Part shown: positions 11,005 to 21,709 of the stretch, in pieces
How positions within the stretch are numbered: the first letter of the stretch is position 1
How the letters are laid out: each line of letters opens with the position of its first letter
Origin: Sitta carolinensis
Taxonomy: Eukaryota; Chordata; Aves; Passeriformes; Sittidae
Reading direction: 5' to 3'
Assembly: GCA_032173965.1 (NCBI GenBank)
Contig: CM063287.1
Location: 4,655,859-4,719,858 of the forward strand
DNA: 64,000 bases
Notes under the pieces: model-generated
What the model was told of the DNA's origin: nothing
Database searches by the model: none
What the model saw: the letters and a program-made list of their open reading frames with translations, nothing else
Translations under genes and position numbers: made by a program

Positions 11005-12149
11005 TTACTCCTGCAGGCTGAGCCAAAGAGATGTGTCCACAGTCCTCGGTCTGTGGTGAGTGACATCAATCTCTGCCTAATAACCGTTTCTGTTGGCTTT
11101 AATATCACCGTGTCAATATTGCCTTAACAATAGTGCAGTATGCTGATAGTTACTGCTCCTGTACTGCACAGTAAATTATTCCGATTAACTTATTTTAGTC
11201 TAATCATTATCATAACACATCATAATACTTATATTGTTTCCTTTAAAAAGCAAAATTCTTCAATATGCTGTAATAGAAGCATTGGAGTGTGGGGGCTGAC
11301 CTGGCAGGGACTCAGAATCAGCCAGGGTTCACCCCCACTGGCCCAGGCATTGGCCTCAGACCCTGGGAGGCATTTGTCTAACTCATGGTGAGTTCCAAAG
11401 GTCTTTTGTGGATCTTTAAGTAAATAAGTTACAAATTTTCTTCCCCCATTGGTGAGATTTTGGTGCAATATTTTACATATTCCTAATTGTAGTCTCTACC
11501 CTCGACTCCTACCCCTGACTCCACCCCCAAAACCTACTCTTTATATTAAGGATAATTTCTTAAATATATACTTGCTTATTGAAACTCATTTAGCAGTTTG
11601 CTTCCCAAGCAGAAAAATTAGACAAAGTTAATTTTTATTACAGTAATGTCAACCAGTATCAGAAAACTTAGATCAGATGGGTTTTTGGCAGTCAAAACCC
11701 TCCTTTGAGAAATTATAAAGAACAAACATATTTTGGCAGATGGGACTACAACATCTCCCACGGGCAGAATTTGGGTACTTTTTGTGAGGTTAAACATTCA
11801 GTGTTTCAAAGAAGAGTAAATTATTTTCCTGTGTGTTCCTTTTGCCTGCCACCCACCCATATCCCTCACTATAAACAGCAGAAGCATGCAGGGGTGGTGG
11901 TGCAGAGATAGCCACATGCAATTTCTACACACATTTCTGGCAAAAGGATTCAGAAAATCATTCAGAAAACCTTTCAAGAATGACTTTGGTGGATAGAGAG
12001 GTAACAGGGGATGCTCTGGCACAGGTGGGGTCCTGAGGCAGAGAGGTGGGACACTGGAAGGAGAGGATGTTGTGAAAGCTCAGAGAGATAAGCAAATGCT
12101 CCAGAGTCCAGAAAGAAATCCCAGAAAAGTTTTTAAATGTCCTTACACC
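11005..12149. other. Unique sequence, nothing recognised
   Basis: No element or gene recognised between the ERVL-type LTR and the long CR1. A donor-like GTG|GTGAGT (about 11055) has only a weak acceptor upstream. Confidence 0.45.
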
Positions 12150-13410
12150 CACAGAATTATACAATCATCAAGGCTGGAAAAGACTCTCCAGATCATGCAC
12201 TTCAACCATCCACCTGGCAGTGGACCCCTAAACAAATCACCCAGTGACAGATCAAGGCTTCCTTTGGTCATCTCCAGGAGTGGTGGCTCTGCTACTTCGC
12301 TGGGCAGACCCTTCTAATGCCTGACAACCCAAACAGTGAAAACTGGGGTTTTGGTATCTAATCTGAGTCTCCCCTGTCTCAGCTTGAGGCCATTTCCTCT
12401 GCTCCTCTCACTGAAGGCACAGCAAAAGAGGGGCCCCAAATCACTCCACCCTCCTGTCAGAGAGTTTGGAGAGGGATGAGGTGTCCCCTGAGCCTCCTCC
12501 AGACTAAACAACTCCCTCAGCCATTCATCAGACTTGTTTTCTGGATCCTTCATGAGCATTTTTGTCCTTCACTGGACACCCTCCAGAACCTCAATGTCCT
12601 TTTTAAAGTGAGGGGCCCAGAGCCTCAGCAGCAGCATTTGGGGTGTGTCTTCACCAGTTCCCAGTACAGGGGCACGGTCACTGCCCTGGTCCTGCTGGCC
12701 ACCCTGCTCCTGACACAGGCCAAGATGCTCTTGGCCTTCTTGGCCCCTGGGCACACTCTTGGCTCATGTCCAGCTGCTGTTGACCATCATGGCCCATAGA
12801 TCTGTGAATGATTGGCAGAGCAGGTCACCAACCATCTGGATTGTGGGATTCTCCCTGTCAGAACTCCTAGCTCTGGGGGTTGAGTATTCTGAGGACAACT
12901 GGTCCTGATGTTGAAGACTGAGGCAAATAAGGCATTAAGTACTTTTGCTCATTCCCTGGCACTGCACTCCCCTCTGCATTTGACAAAGGAGCAGGACTCT
13001 CCTTCACCCTGCTTTTGCTGTCAATGCATTTATAGAAACATTTTTTGTTGTTTTTAACTGCAGGCCAAATCAAGTTCTAATTGGGTTTTGGCCCTTCTAA
13101 TATTTTCCCTACATGACTTTCCAACATCCTTATGGTCCTCCAAAGTTGCCTGACCCTCATTCCAGAGTCAATAGATTATCTTTTCTCCCTAAGTTCCTGC
13201 CCAAGTTCTCTGTTTAACCAGTCTTTTTCCCTAATAACTTGTCTTTCTACACATGGGGACATCCTGATCCTGAATATTTAACAATTCTTTTTTAAAGCAC
13301 ATCCAGCCTTCCTGGACTCCTTTGCCTTTCAGGAGTAACTCCAAAGGAATCCTGCCAATCTCTCTGTGCACTGGGAACTTCATCCCACAAACCTGGCTAA
13401 GGGCATCTAG
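12150..13410 (-). mobile_element. Long, old CR1 LINE fragment (~1.26 kb)
   Basis: The reverse-complement CR1 3' end starts CACAGAATTATACAATCATC and AAGGCTGGAAAAGAC. It then reads through the lineage-typical blocks TCAGCTTGAGGCCATTTCC, CCTCAATGTCCTTTTTAAAG, TGGTCCTGCTGGCCACCCTG and GGGCACACTCTTGGCTCATG. It continues into deeper CR1 sequence (GCATTTATAGAAACATTTTT, TTGGGTTTTGGCCCTTCTAA, ACATCCAGCCTTCCTGGACTC). This is the longest CR1 in the window and is strongly diverged, so probably old. No open reading frame of the element survives. The right boundary is approximate. Confidence 0.85.
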
Positions 13411-16165
13411 TGTTTTTTGATTTTGTTTTTCAAAAAATCTTACTGCAAATAAATAAGTTCCTATGAAAACCTGCAAAGCCCTTACATCCTAAAGCCTAAT
13501 AGAACTTTCAGATTTTAATTTCACAGAGTTCTATAGTTCTGGCTGAAAATCCACAGAATCACACAAGAGAAGGAACTCACAGATTTCTTCCAGAGGTAAT
13601 CAGCACATGCTTGTATCACATAGAAATTATAAAATTTCATTTTATATTTACATTTTCAGGTGGGAAGTTCATTTCTGTCAATGCGAAACATGTTCCAGAA
13701 TTCAGGACAGCTTCTTCCTTTTTGTTGGAATTCTGTCCTTAACTCTGCTATCGACCTCAAGAAGATTCAAGTTACAGCTCTTCTGTTCATGTGAGAATAT
13801 GAACTTCCAAATTACAGCCTTCCTCCCAAAAACAAACCCTCCCTCACTAGAGGTAAGACATTTTACTAGGAATGACAGAAGGCCTCTAAGTCCACTGCCC
13901 TAGTTGTTGAACCATTCTACGGAACAAACTGTGTCCAGGGAATAAAAGAGCATTCCAGAAGTCTGTCATTTACAGATGGTTCCAGGGTCTGCTGTTGTCT
14001 CTGTGTGTTATGATTTATTATTTAATCACTTAGCACTGGCAGCTCCTGGAGGGCAATAACATTAAAGGGCACAGGTTAACTTGTACAGTGTTGCCAAACA
14101 CTTTTTATACTGCTAAAACTTTTGTTAAATGTGTAACTCCTTTTGAGCTTGTAAATGTCAGGACTTTAGGACTCTTGTACTATAGCCTGGACAGGAGCTG
14201 GGAAAAGTATCAGCTGTATCCCCATGTGGCAGAATTAAAACCTTGTAATTCACTAGGTGATAGATAAAATACATCATATATTAATTTTGTTATATGCAAC
14301 ATCCCAAAGTGATGTTGTATTTTTCTTAAAACCTGAACACAGGCAATTTTGAGAAGAGAAAGCCTGTACTGCAGAACTTCCAGTAATCAGTGTGGAACTC
14401 CTCTGGAGTTTATTGATGTTTCACTGGGCTGGATGTAGTGAACTGAGCAGAAACATGTGAGCAACCTTGATGAAAATCGTCTGTGAATCTCCTCCTGGAG
14501 ATTAAGGTCACATATAAAATTTAAGGACAACTGCATTAGCAAGCAAATAATAAGCCAGAGTCAATTTTAAAAGCCTTTCATTATGAGTGTAAAACCAGCC
14601 ACAGTGTAGAGTTATGGCTGAGAGCACAGGAGCTGCCATTTCATACACACGCATCTTTAACCAGCGCTCACAGGATGGGAAAAAAGTTCTGATGAAAGCA
14701 AAAATTTCTCAGTCAGTTGGGAGAGTCAGTTGGGAACCCCCTTGCCATTGCTCAAGCCCTCCTCAGGAGAAGCATGTTAAACTTATGTTTATCAAAAGAT
14801 GGGTGGATGACACAGAGATTTTTTTCTTTATAAACAAGCAGGTTGACACTCCTTGGTCACCTTCAAACTTTAAAATATCTTTCTGCCTCACAGTTTAAAT
14901 ACAGCTTCTCAACTGTTCCCATGTTACACTTGACCATCTTGTGTTTTCCTTGATCTAGTTTTGATCTCACCCAAAAGCTATGACTCATGAGGAAACCAGG
15001 CCAAAGCTGCCAGGATGGGCTAGCTCAGAAGAGCCTGGGCACAGAGCTCCAGCCACAGCACAAAGCCAGGAAAAGGAATGGGCATTCAGCACATGTTCAA
15101 GGCACAGCTAAATCCTGAACGAGCTCTAGCAAAGGTATTTATACTTCTCAATGTTCCTGAAGCAAGACAACAGAGAGAAAGCCTCTGGCACTCACAATGG
15201 ATTTAAAAGGGACAGGTTTTGCTAGTGACTTCCATACTCCCTCCCTCTGTGTTACCCACAAGGAATGTGTTCCCAGCAAAAAGAAACCTAGAAACTTTTC
15301 TGGATTACATAAGCAAAACTGTTACCCAAGTTTAAATACCATTGCCCAAAATAAACAGTCACCCATAATCTAGTCTCTGGTTAGCTCAGTGAATACTGAA
15401 TTTATGTGCTGATCAAGTGTCACAGCTGTAACAACTTTATAACTGCTGCATTATTCCAGTCTTGCAGGAGGATATTCCTATTTTACTGGCTGTCTCACAA
15501 CACGCGACAAATTGGTCTGTCAGTGACATGTGACAGAAAGCCCAGTTCTCACCAGACAGTGCCCCAAAGGTGTGTTAATGCAGAAATAAATCTATTTATT
15601 AATATAATATATAGATATATAGATATAATAAATATGAATCCTGCTGTACAGGATGTATCACATGGGCAGATCCCTAAATGGTGTGAATGGCACCAAATCC
15701 ACTCTGCTTAATTAATTGTAAGGTGGGAATGCATTTGGGATTGAGGAAGGTGTGAAAATATAGGGCTTCCTGTAGCTGAACAGCTCCTGTTGTGTTCCCT
15801 TCTGCAGGACTGACAGTCTTGAAGCAGGGTGCTGAGTCCAGGAAGCCCTTTAATAATCTTGCTGCTGGTCCTCTTCTTACTTCATCGAGGTAGAATTTGT
15901 CTTCACTGCCTATTTTGGAGGAGATCCTGGTAGTGTTATGTAGTTTGGGCATTAAAAGTCTTTTCCCTCCTGAAAATGCCCCAGCCAGAAATCCTGAGAA
16001 TACCAAGAAACCCTTGGGTGTGACATGTTCTGGGATGAAACATCATTCCTTCATATCAGCATCATACATGACCTTGCATTTCACACCACACCAGTGCATT
16101 GTTTGTCTCTTCTTTATTTTATTTCCTAACCCACCACTGGATGACCTCTGTAAATGTGGTTTGGT
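13411..16165. other. Mostly unique sequence
   Basis: No transposable element was firmly recognised. It contains a weak exon candidate (13660-13852) and a short AT-rich TA-repeat patch near 15598-15632. The stretch at about 13990-14300 looks moderately structured but matched no family I know. Confidence 0.4.
13660..13852 (+). other. Weak exon candidate (193 bp)
   Basis: A good 3' splice-site context (TTTATATTTACATTTTCAG) and a strong donor (GAG|GTAAGA) bracket 193 bp that stay open in one frame. The frame includes the hydrophobic run SFFLFVGILSLTLL and is cysteine-rich at the start. No protein family is recognised. The starting phase does not fit the candidate at 6237-6400, which argues against both belonging to one gene. 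Most likely a pseudo-exon. Confidence 0.1.
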
Positions 16166-16170
16166 GTTAC

Positions 16171-16503
16171 TGTGACGTAGATAGAAACACACAGTAATGC
16201 ACACAGCAGGTGTTCAAGTCAAGAAGAAGAAAGGAAGTCTCTAGTTTATTGTTGACTTCGTATCTGTAGGTTTCTGGACAGTGATCAGAGATTGGACAGA
16301 GAAGTTCCCACCTCTTCATCTCCACTGGTCACTTGAGAAGTCCATCAGGTGGTATCTTTTACAAAGGAATGCAAACATGATTCTTGTTTATCTTACAGTT
16401 CATGAGAACTGACTCTACTATACTAAAACAAATCAGAAGGCTGATTTTAAAGGACAGCAGTTTGGGGGCTTTAAACTATTCAATCAATATAAAGGAAATG
16501 CAT
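16171..16503 (-). mobile_element. Partial LTR, same family as 20015-20469
   Basis: From TGTGACGTAGATAGAAACAC to about 16462 the sequence aligns colinearly with 20015-20308, roughly 85-90 percent identical by eye. On the minus strand it carries AATAAA (plus strand TTTATT at 16245-16250). Both copies share the landmark GGAATGCAAACATGATTC. After about 16462 the similarity fades, and at 16504 a different LTR begins. The copy therefore appears truncated or interrupted. The flank GTTAC precedes both copies. Confidence 0.7.
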
Positions 16504-17573
16504 TGTGCTGGTTTTGTATTAATTGGCTTTTGGTGAGGACGGAAGGAGCCAACCACAGAAGTGATTTTTCTGAGAGGAGCTGTTAAGAGCTTCCTCTGTT
16601 TCTGACAAAAAAACAATCAGTGACTAGTTCTGAGGATTGTTTAAACCACTTAAAGAGTTAAATATGCCTCTTTGAAAACATTTTAAGGATGGGCAAGCCT
16701 GGGAAAAACTCTCTTGCTTCCAGCCTTTGGAGAGAGAATTTACCCCATGCTCCCATCGCAGTGGAGTAAAAATCCCAGATGGGAGGAGAATGAGGAGATG
16801 CCTTAGCCTTGGGCTGAAATTCTTTTGTAAGCCATGGTGGTGGAATATGATATACTGAATATCCCTGTAAATCATGAAAAAAAGGCATGGGGGATGTAGT
16901 GTTCAATTTGTAGACACGAGCAAAGGCATTCATGCTGAAGCAAGCAGATGTTGAAGTAGCTGTCATCTCACAAGAAGCTTGAACAGAGAGAGATAACAGT
17001 GATGCTCCCTTTGCCCCTAGGGAGGAAGAAAAGTGCCTTTGTTCCCAGAGATGAAGATGATCTCAGAGATAGATGAAGAGAACCTTTGCTTATGAACAGT
17101 ACCCCATAAGCTTGACAAAGCCCATGAAAGCAGCTGTGGGAAGTCCGAAAGGTATGGGAAGGACTCTAGCACTGCAAACAGACTTTTCCTTTTCCCAGGC
17201 AGCAGACTCGCTGTGACATTGAAGCCATGAGAGAACTGGTTCTTGTGGGGAAGTCTCTAAGGCATGGTAAGAGAGACTCCTCTCCCTAAGTGAACTGGAG
17301 AAAGGCTATTTTAGAAGTGGCAAACTGACTGAAAGTCCTAGGTTTTGTCTCTTTGCATTGTCTGTGGGAAAGAGAAGAGTGGGGGGAGAAGTGTTCTGAA
17401 GGTTTATTCTGATTTCTTATTTTTCTTTTAATTCTCTTAATAAAGTTTTTCTTTATGCTCTTTTAAGTTTGGGCCTGCTTTGCTCTCTCCTCCTATGTCT
17501 TATCTCACAGCAGAAAATAAGTAAATAATTCTAGTGGGTGCACGGGCATTTGGCAAGCATTAGATCCACTACA
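16504..17573 (+). mobile_element. ERVL-related LTR, ~1,070 bp
   Basis: It starts TGTGCTGGTTTTG and ends GATCCACTACA. AATAAA lies at 17439-17444, followed by TTTTTCTTTATGCTC and a GCCTGCTTTGCTCTC...TATCTCACAGCA block that parallels the end of the 9620-10999 LTR. The mid-LTR block GGGAGGAGAATGAGGAG...TTTTGTAAGCCATGG is also shared. No exact TSD is visible (left TGCAT, right TGAAA). The right flank reads TTGGTGCATTGGCTGGGAA, resembling the start of a retroviral interior, so this could be a 5' LTR with a remnant of the interior rather than a solo LTR. Confidence 0.75.
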
Positions 17574-17632
17574 TGAAATTGGTGCATTGGCTGGGAAACT
17601 CAAACTGGAGAACCAAAACCACTGCAAGGGAT
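17574..17632 (+). other. Possible remnant of ERV interior (primer-binding region)
   Basis: Directly after the LTR's terminal CA comes TGAAATTGGTGCATTGGCTG. The TGG-containing motif a few bases after an LTR is where a tRNA primer-binding site would sit. I cannot assign the tRNA. The stretch ends where the next LTR-like segment begins at 17633. Confidence 0.3.
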
Positions 17633-18060
17633 TGTGAATAACGAGGTTCACTTTCCTGGTAAAGTTTAAAAATGTTTAATAAAGACAATAGGAGAAATAA
17701 TAGAGCAAAGAAATACGGTCGCGACCGGGTGTCTTGGCCCGCTGCCAAAAGCACACCGGTGTCTTGGAACCCCCCCTTTTGAGTCTTTTCCTCATGCACG
17801 GACTTACGCACATTCACTTTTCCAGGAACTGCATAGTCACTCCTTGGGTTTGGTCTTCATGCATGGACTTATGCATATTCATTTTCCCAGGAACTGCTCT
17901 GTATGGTCACTCCTTGGGTCCATCAAGAGTAATCCCACTTTTATTCGGTTATCATCTTTTTGATTTGGGCTTTGGTCCTTTCTTTCACAAGTGGTGAATG
18001 CTGATAGTCACTTGGGTCTCTTCTGGAAGTTATCTACTCAGGCAGCTGAAACACACTACA
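17633..18060. mobile_element. LTR-like segment, orientation uncertain
   Basis: It starts TGTGAATAACGAGG and can be bounded at ACACACTACA (18060), giving TG...CA ends. It contains a CpG-rich core with a 12-bp palindrome (17716-17727), the motif GGTGTCTTGG twice, and a 58-62-bp tandem duplication. This combination looks like an LTR rather than unique DNA. However, I see no TSD, the AATAAA at about 17679 sits oddly close to the left end, and no second copy occurs in the window. Confidence 0.4.
17791..17918 (+). repeat. Tandem duplication, ~60 bp x 2
   Basis: The segment from CTCATGCACGGACTTACGCA to GTCACTCCTTGGG (17791-17848) is repeated at 17857-17918 as TTCATGCATGGACTTATGCA to GTCACTCCTTGGG. 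There are several transitions and a 4-base insertion. Confidence 0.85.
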
Positions 18061-19128
18061 CCTTAATTCTAACTACAGCAAAGAAAAACCTTATACATCT
18101 ATTCAGGCAGTGAAATTCTACTAGAGAGAGAAAAAAAACCCCAAACAAAACAAAACATCATGCTTATAACATTAATTCCAACATTTGCGAAAAGCCAATA
18201 CTAAAATATGGATTTATAACAGGATGGAAATCCCTCTTGTTTTGTTCTCCAGGTGAAGAAGAGAATTGGAACCTGAGAATTTGAGATCATATTAGAATAA
18301 CCAAAAACATCCTATACCTACATGTTTTTGCTAGAGGTCAACTCTGCCTTTGCAAGGACAAATTCTGTGTTCAAAGATGTTTTAGAAGGTGTTAAAAATG
18401 GTATTTCTACATTTTTTTTAGCTTTGTTTTACTTTACTACATAGTGTAGAGCATGTGAGTGTTAGCAATAACAATTAACATAAGGAATAGTTGAGAATTT
18501 TGAAGGTAAATGTAATAAATTAGTGTTTGAGTGTATAAGAGGTAGTGACTAAACAATGAAGAAGTAAACTTCTTGATGCAAAATGAGACATCTGTTCCTC
18601 TGTTTTCCAATCTGCTTGGGTTTTCTTCTGTCAGTTTGTAGCATTGGAGCATCGACAGAATCCCAGTTTTTCTCCCTTCACTGCAACTATTCCAGCTTAG
18701 CAACCTCTTGCCTTCCTGTCTCAGAGCACATTTTCACATTGCATGCTGACAAATGACAGTGTGGCATTGTTTCTGCTTGTTCCAAAATATCACTTTTCTC
18801 TTTTTATTTTCCCTTTTATTAAGGATTCCACCTGTGCTCAGGGATCACTGTGAACTCCTTAGGGTTACTCAGCAAAAGCAGTACCAGCACAGCAGCCTGT
18901 GCCATGTATGAAAGGTGTGGTGGAGCAGGGGCAGGTAGGGATATATCTGGCTCAGCTCATCTCCACTCCAGGGAACACCTCGCACTCCTTGGACACCAAA
19001 CTTGGTGTGGATGCCAGTGATCACTAGGATTGCTGGAGAGTCATTAAAGACACTATGTGAGGCTGCAACACATGGGAGGGCACCAAGCAAAAAGATGTAA
19101 GGGAAACTGCCCCCTGAATAAGATGAAA
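18061..19128. other. Unique sequence, nothing recognised
   Basis: AT-rich. No transposable element or exon signal was recognised. Confidence 0.45.
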
Positions 19129-19996
19129 TCACAGAATCCCAGGATCCTTGAGGCTGGAAAAGCTCTCCCAGCCCCTGAAGCCCACCCTGTGCCCCGTGCC
19201 CACCTTGTGCCCAGTCCAGAGCACTGAGTGCCACCTCCAGCCCTTCCCTGCACACCTCCAGCCATGGGCACTGCAACCCTCCCTGGGCAGCCCCTGCCCA
19301 GGCCTGAGCACCCTTTCCAGGCACAGATTCCTCCTGCTGGCCAAGCTGAGCCTGCCCTGGCACAGCTTGAGGCCGTTTGCCCTTGTGCTGTCCCTGTGCC
19401 CTGGCAGCACAGCCCGACCCCCCCGGCTGTGCCCTCCTCTCAGGAGTTGTGCAGAGCCAGCAGGGCCCCCCTGAGCCTCCTCTGCTCCAGCCTGAGCCCC
19501 TGCCCAGCTCCCTCAGCCCCTGCTGGGGCTCCATTCCCTTGCCCAGCTCCGTGCCCTGCCCTGCACACGCTCCAGCCCCTCCAGGGCTCTCTGCACAGGA
19601 GGAGCCCAGCACTGCACACAGCCCTGGCCCTGTGGCCACCCCATGGCTGGCACAGCCCAGGGGCCATTGGCCTCGTGCCCCCCAGGGCAGCCCTGGGCTC
19701 CTGCCCAGCCACAGGCACAGCACCCCAGGGCCTTTCCCCAGGGGCCCTTTCCAGCCCCTGTGCCCCAGCCTGGAGCTGCAGGGCTTGGGGTGACCCAGGG
19801 CAGGACCAGCACTTGGCCTTGCTGAGCCTCAGCCCATGGATCCAGCCTGTGCTGATCCCTCTGCAGAGCATCCTGCCCTCCTGCACATCCACACTCACAC
19901 TTGGCTTGGGGTTCTCCAAGCATTTACTGATGGTGCCCTCCAACCCTTCCTCCAGTTCATCCTGATCATCAGTGGAGATATTAAACAGCAGTAAAT
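19129..19996 (-). mobile_element. CR1 LINE 3' fragment, young subfamily (~870 bp)
   Basis: The 3' terminus TCACAGAATCCCAGGATCC lies at the left. It is followed by sequence nearly identical to 4622-4908 and 58200-58633, and then by deeper CR1 blocks (GGACCAGCACTTGGCCTTGC, ATGGATCCAGCCTGTGCTGA, CATCACCTGATC-like remnants). It is the longest copy of this subfamily here. The 284-codon minus-strand frame crossing it is not reverse transcriptase. It is a chance frame through GC-rich 3' CR1 sequence and its flank. Confidence 0.9.
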
Positions 19997-20014
19997 GATA
20001 CAGTCCCCTGTTAC

Positions 20015-20469
20015 TGTGATGCAGGTAGAAACACACTGCAACACACACAACAGGTGTTCAGGTGGAGAAGAAGAAAAGAACTCTCTCCTTTATTGTTGAG
20101 CTCGTATCTATAAGTTTCTGGACAGTGACCAGAGATTGCACAGAGAAGTTCCCACCTCTCCATCTTCACTGGTCACTTGAGAAATCCATCAGGTGATATC
20201 TTTCCACAAAGGAATGCAAACATGATTCTTGTTTATCTTACAATTCATGAGAACTGACTCCATTATACTAAAACAAATCAGAAGGTTTATTTTCAGGGAA
20301 AACAGTCCCCCATGCATCCTGGAATGGATTGTCTGGGTGAAGGGAACATCCAATTGCACAGTCTGTCTGAGCCACATAAACCCTCCAGAAACTTTGTTTT
20401 CCTTGCCCACTCTTCCTCCCAGCAGAGTTTACCTACCTGGCTCAAAATTCAAGACTTGACATCCCAACA
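20015..20469 (-). mobile_element. LTR, 455 bp, same family as 16171
   Basis: It starts TGTGATGCAGGTAG and ends GACATCCCAACA, giving TG...CA ends on either strand. The flanks GTTAC (20010-20014) and GTTAT (20470-20474) match at 4 of 5 bases, compatible with a decayed 5-bp TSD. Minus-strand orientation is inferred from TTTATT at 20089-20094 (AATAAA on the minus strand), which lies near the left end. The left end abuts the truncated end of the CR1 at 19129-19996. Confidence 0.7.
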
Positions 20470-20936
20470 GTTATAAAATTCAATTCAGAGTTCCCATTAA
20501 CAACCACAAAAGAATGCAACAGAAGGTGCTGTAAAAACAAATAAATAGAAACAGGCTGGGGGGTTTTGAAATCAAAATCTATAGTTATGACAAGTCTGTA
20601 AACAAATTAAAGGAGAGAGGTATGTAGCAAAGAGACAATGAGTATGAATATTTTTTAATGCTCCTCATGTTCAAACTGGCCGCAGCTTATCCAATGTCAA
20701 GGCTGGATAACAATGGATTGCAGACATCTGAGAGAGGTTTTAAAGGGGGACTAAAAACTAGATAGGGAATGACATGGAACAAGGATGTTGTAGGACAGAA
20801 ATTCACACTCCCAAAGCAGCTACTTATAAAAAAAGACATAGAAGTGATGGTGTGAAATGTGTGGGGTAGGATCAGATGATTAAGGCAAACAATATGGGCA
20901 CAGTAAAACTCACAACAGTGTTCTCAGGATGGGACA
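20470..20936. other. Unclassified AT-rich sequence between two LTRs
   Basis: No family was recognised. It could be unique host DNA or degraded element interior. Confidence 0.35.
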
Positions 20937-21614
20937 TGTCTCGGTTTGAAGAACCGGTGTCTGCTAAGGAAGGCAGGAGCCTCCTTTGGAATGGAGAATG
21001 TAAACCCCTTCCCTCCAAATTATTTTAATTTTGAAATTAAGGGGCTTTCAGGTAAAGATATGGGGATAATAATAAAAGTTCTTTATTAGGAGAATCAGAA
21101 TAAAAATGCAGTAATAAAAAAAAAACAAAACAAAACTACTGACAGTTAGAATCCAACCTGACCCCTGTGGGTTGGGTGTTGGCAGCAGAGCCATTCAATG
21201 GGGGCTGCAGCCTCCTGCAGGGGCAGATGTGGCTCTGTTGGAGCAGGGATCCTGGAGAAAGGGGGAGATTTCCTCTGAAGGTCCAGTGGTGGTGTAGATG
21301 GGCCTGGTCTTCCTCTGGGAATCCAGTGAAAAGGCTGACTGCAGTGTTCTGAATCAAAGATTATATCCAGGTAGGAATGCTTGGGTCCTCCCCCTGTGTG
21401 GAGCATCTCCCAGTGGGATGGTGTCAGTTTATCAGCCATGAAATGAGATTCAGTGGCCCATGAGCAGAAGATATCTCTCTGGATGTAGGATGGGTTGTGG
21501 AAGAGATTAAAAAAACCTGCCCCAGCTGGCTTCTAACAGCTGCCCCATGAACAGAGAATATGCCCCCCACCCTGGTATCAACAAAGGGTGATAGACTACT
21601 TACTGCTGGTTACA
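20937..21614 (-). mobile_element. Retroviral LTR, 678 bp, related to 662-1536
   Basis: It starts TGTCTCGGTTTG and ends GCTGGTTACA. The minus-strand AATAAA (plus TTTATT, 21082-21087) and the AATTAAGGGGCTTTCAGG and TGGAATGGAGAATG blocks match the reverse complement of the right end of the 662-1536 LTR. Left flank GGGACA and right flank TCTTGC do not match, so no TSD is evident. There is no attached interior. Confidence 0.75.
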
Positions 21615-21671
21615 TCTTGCTCTGCAGCCCAAGAGAAAACATTACAAAATTCCTCATGCTCAGAAAGATGG

Positions 21672-21709
21672 AAACAAAACAAAACAAAACAAAACAAAAC
21701 AACAACAAC
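21672..21709. repeat. (AAAAC)n / (AAC)n simple repeat
   Basis: Six AAAAC-type units followed by AACAACAACA, then A-rich sequence to about 21740. Confidence 0.93.

Noticed and set aside
18869..19723. 284-codon minus-strand open frame, the longest in the window
   Set aside because: It runs through the GC-rich 3' region of a CR1 and into flanking DNA. It contains no reverse-transcriptase or endonuclease motif and similar frames appear in the other copies of the same CR1 segment.
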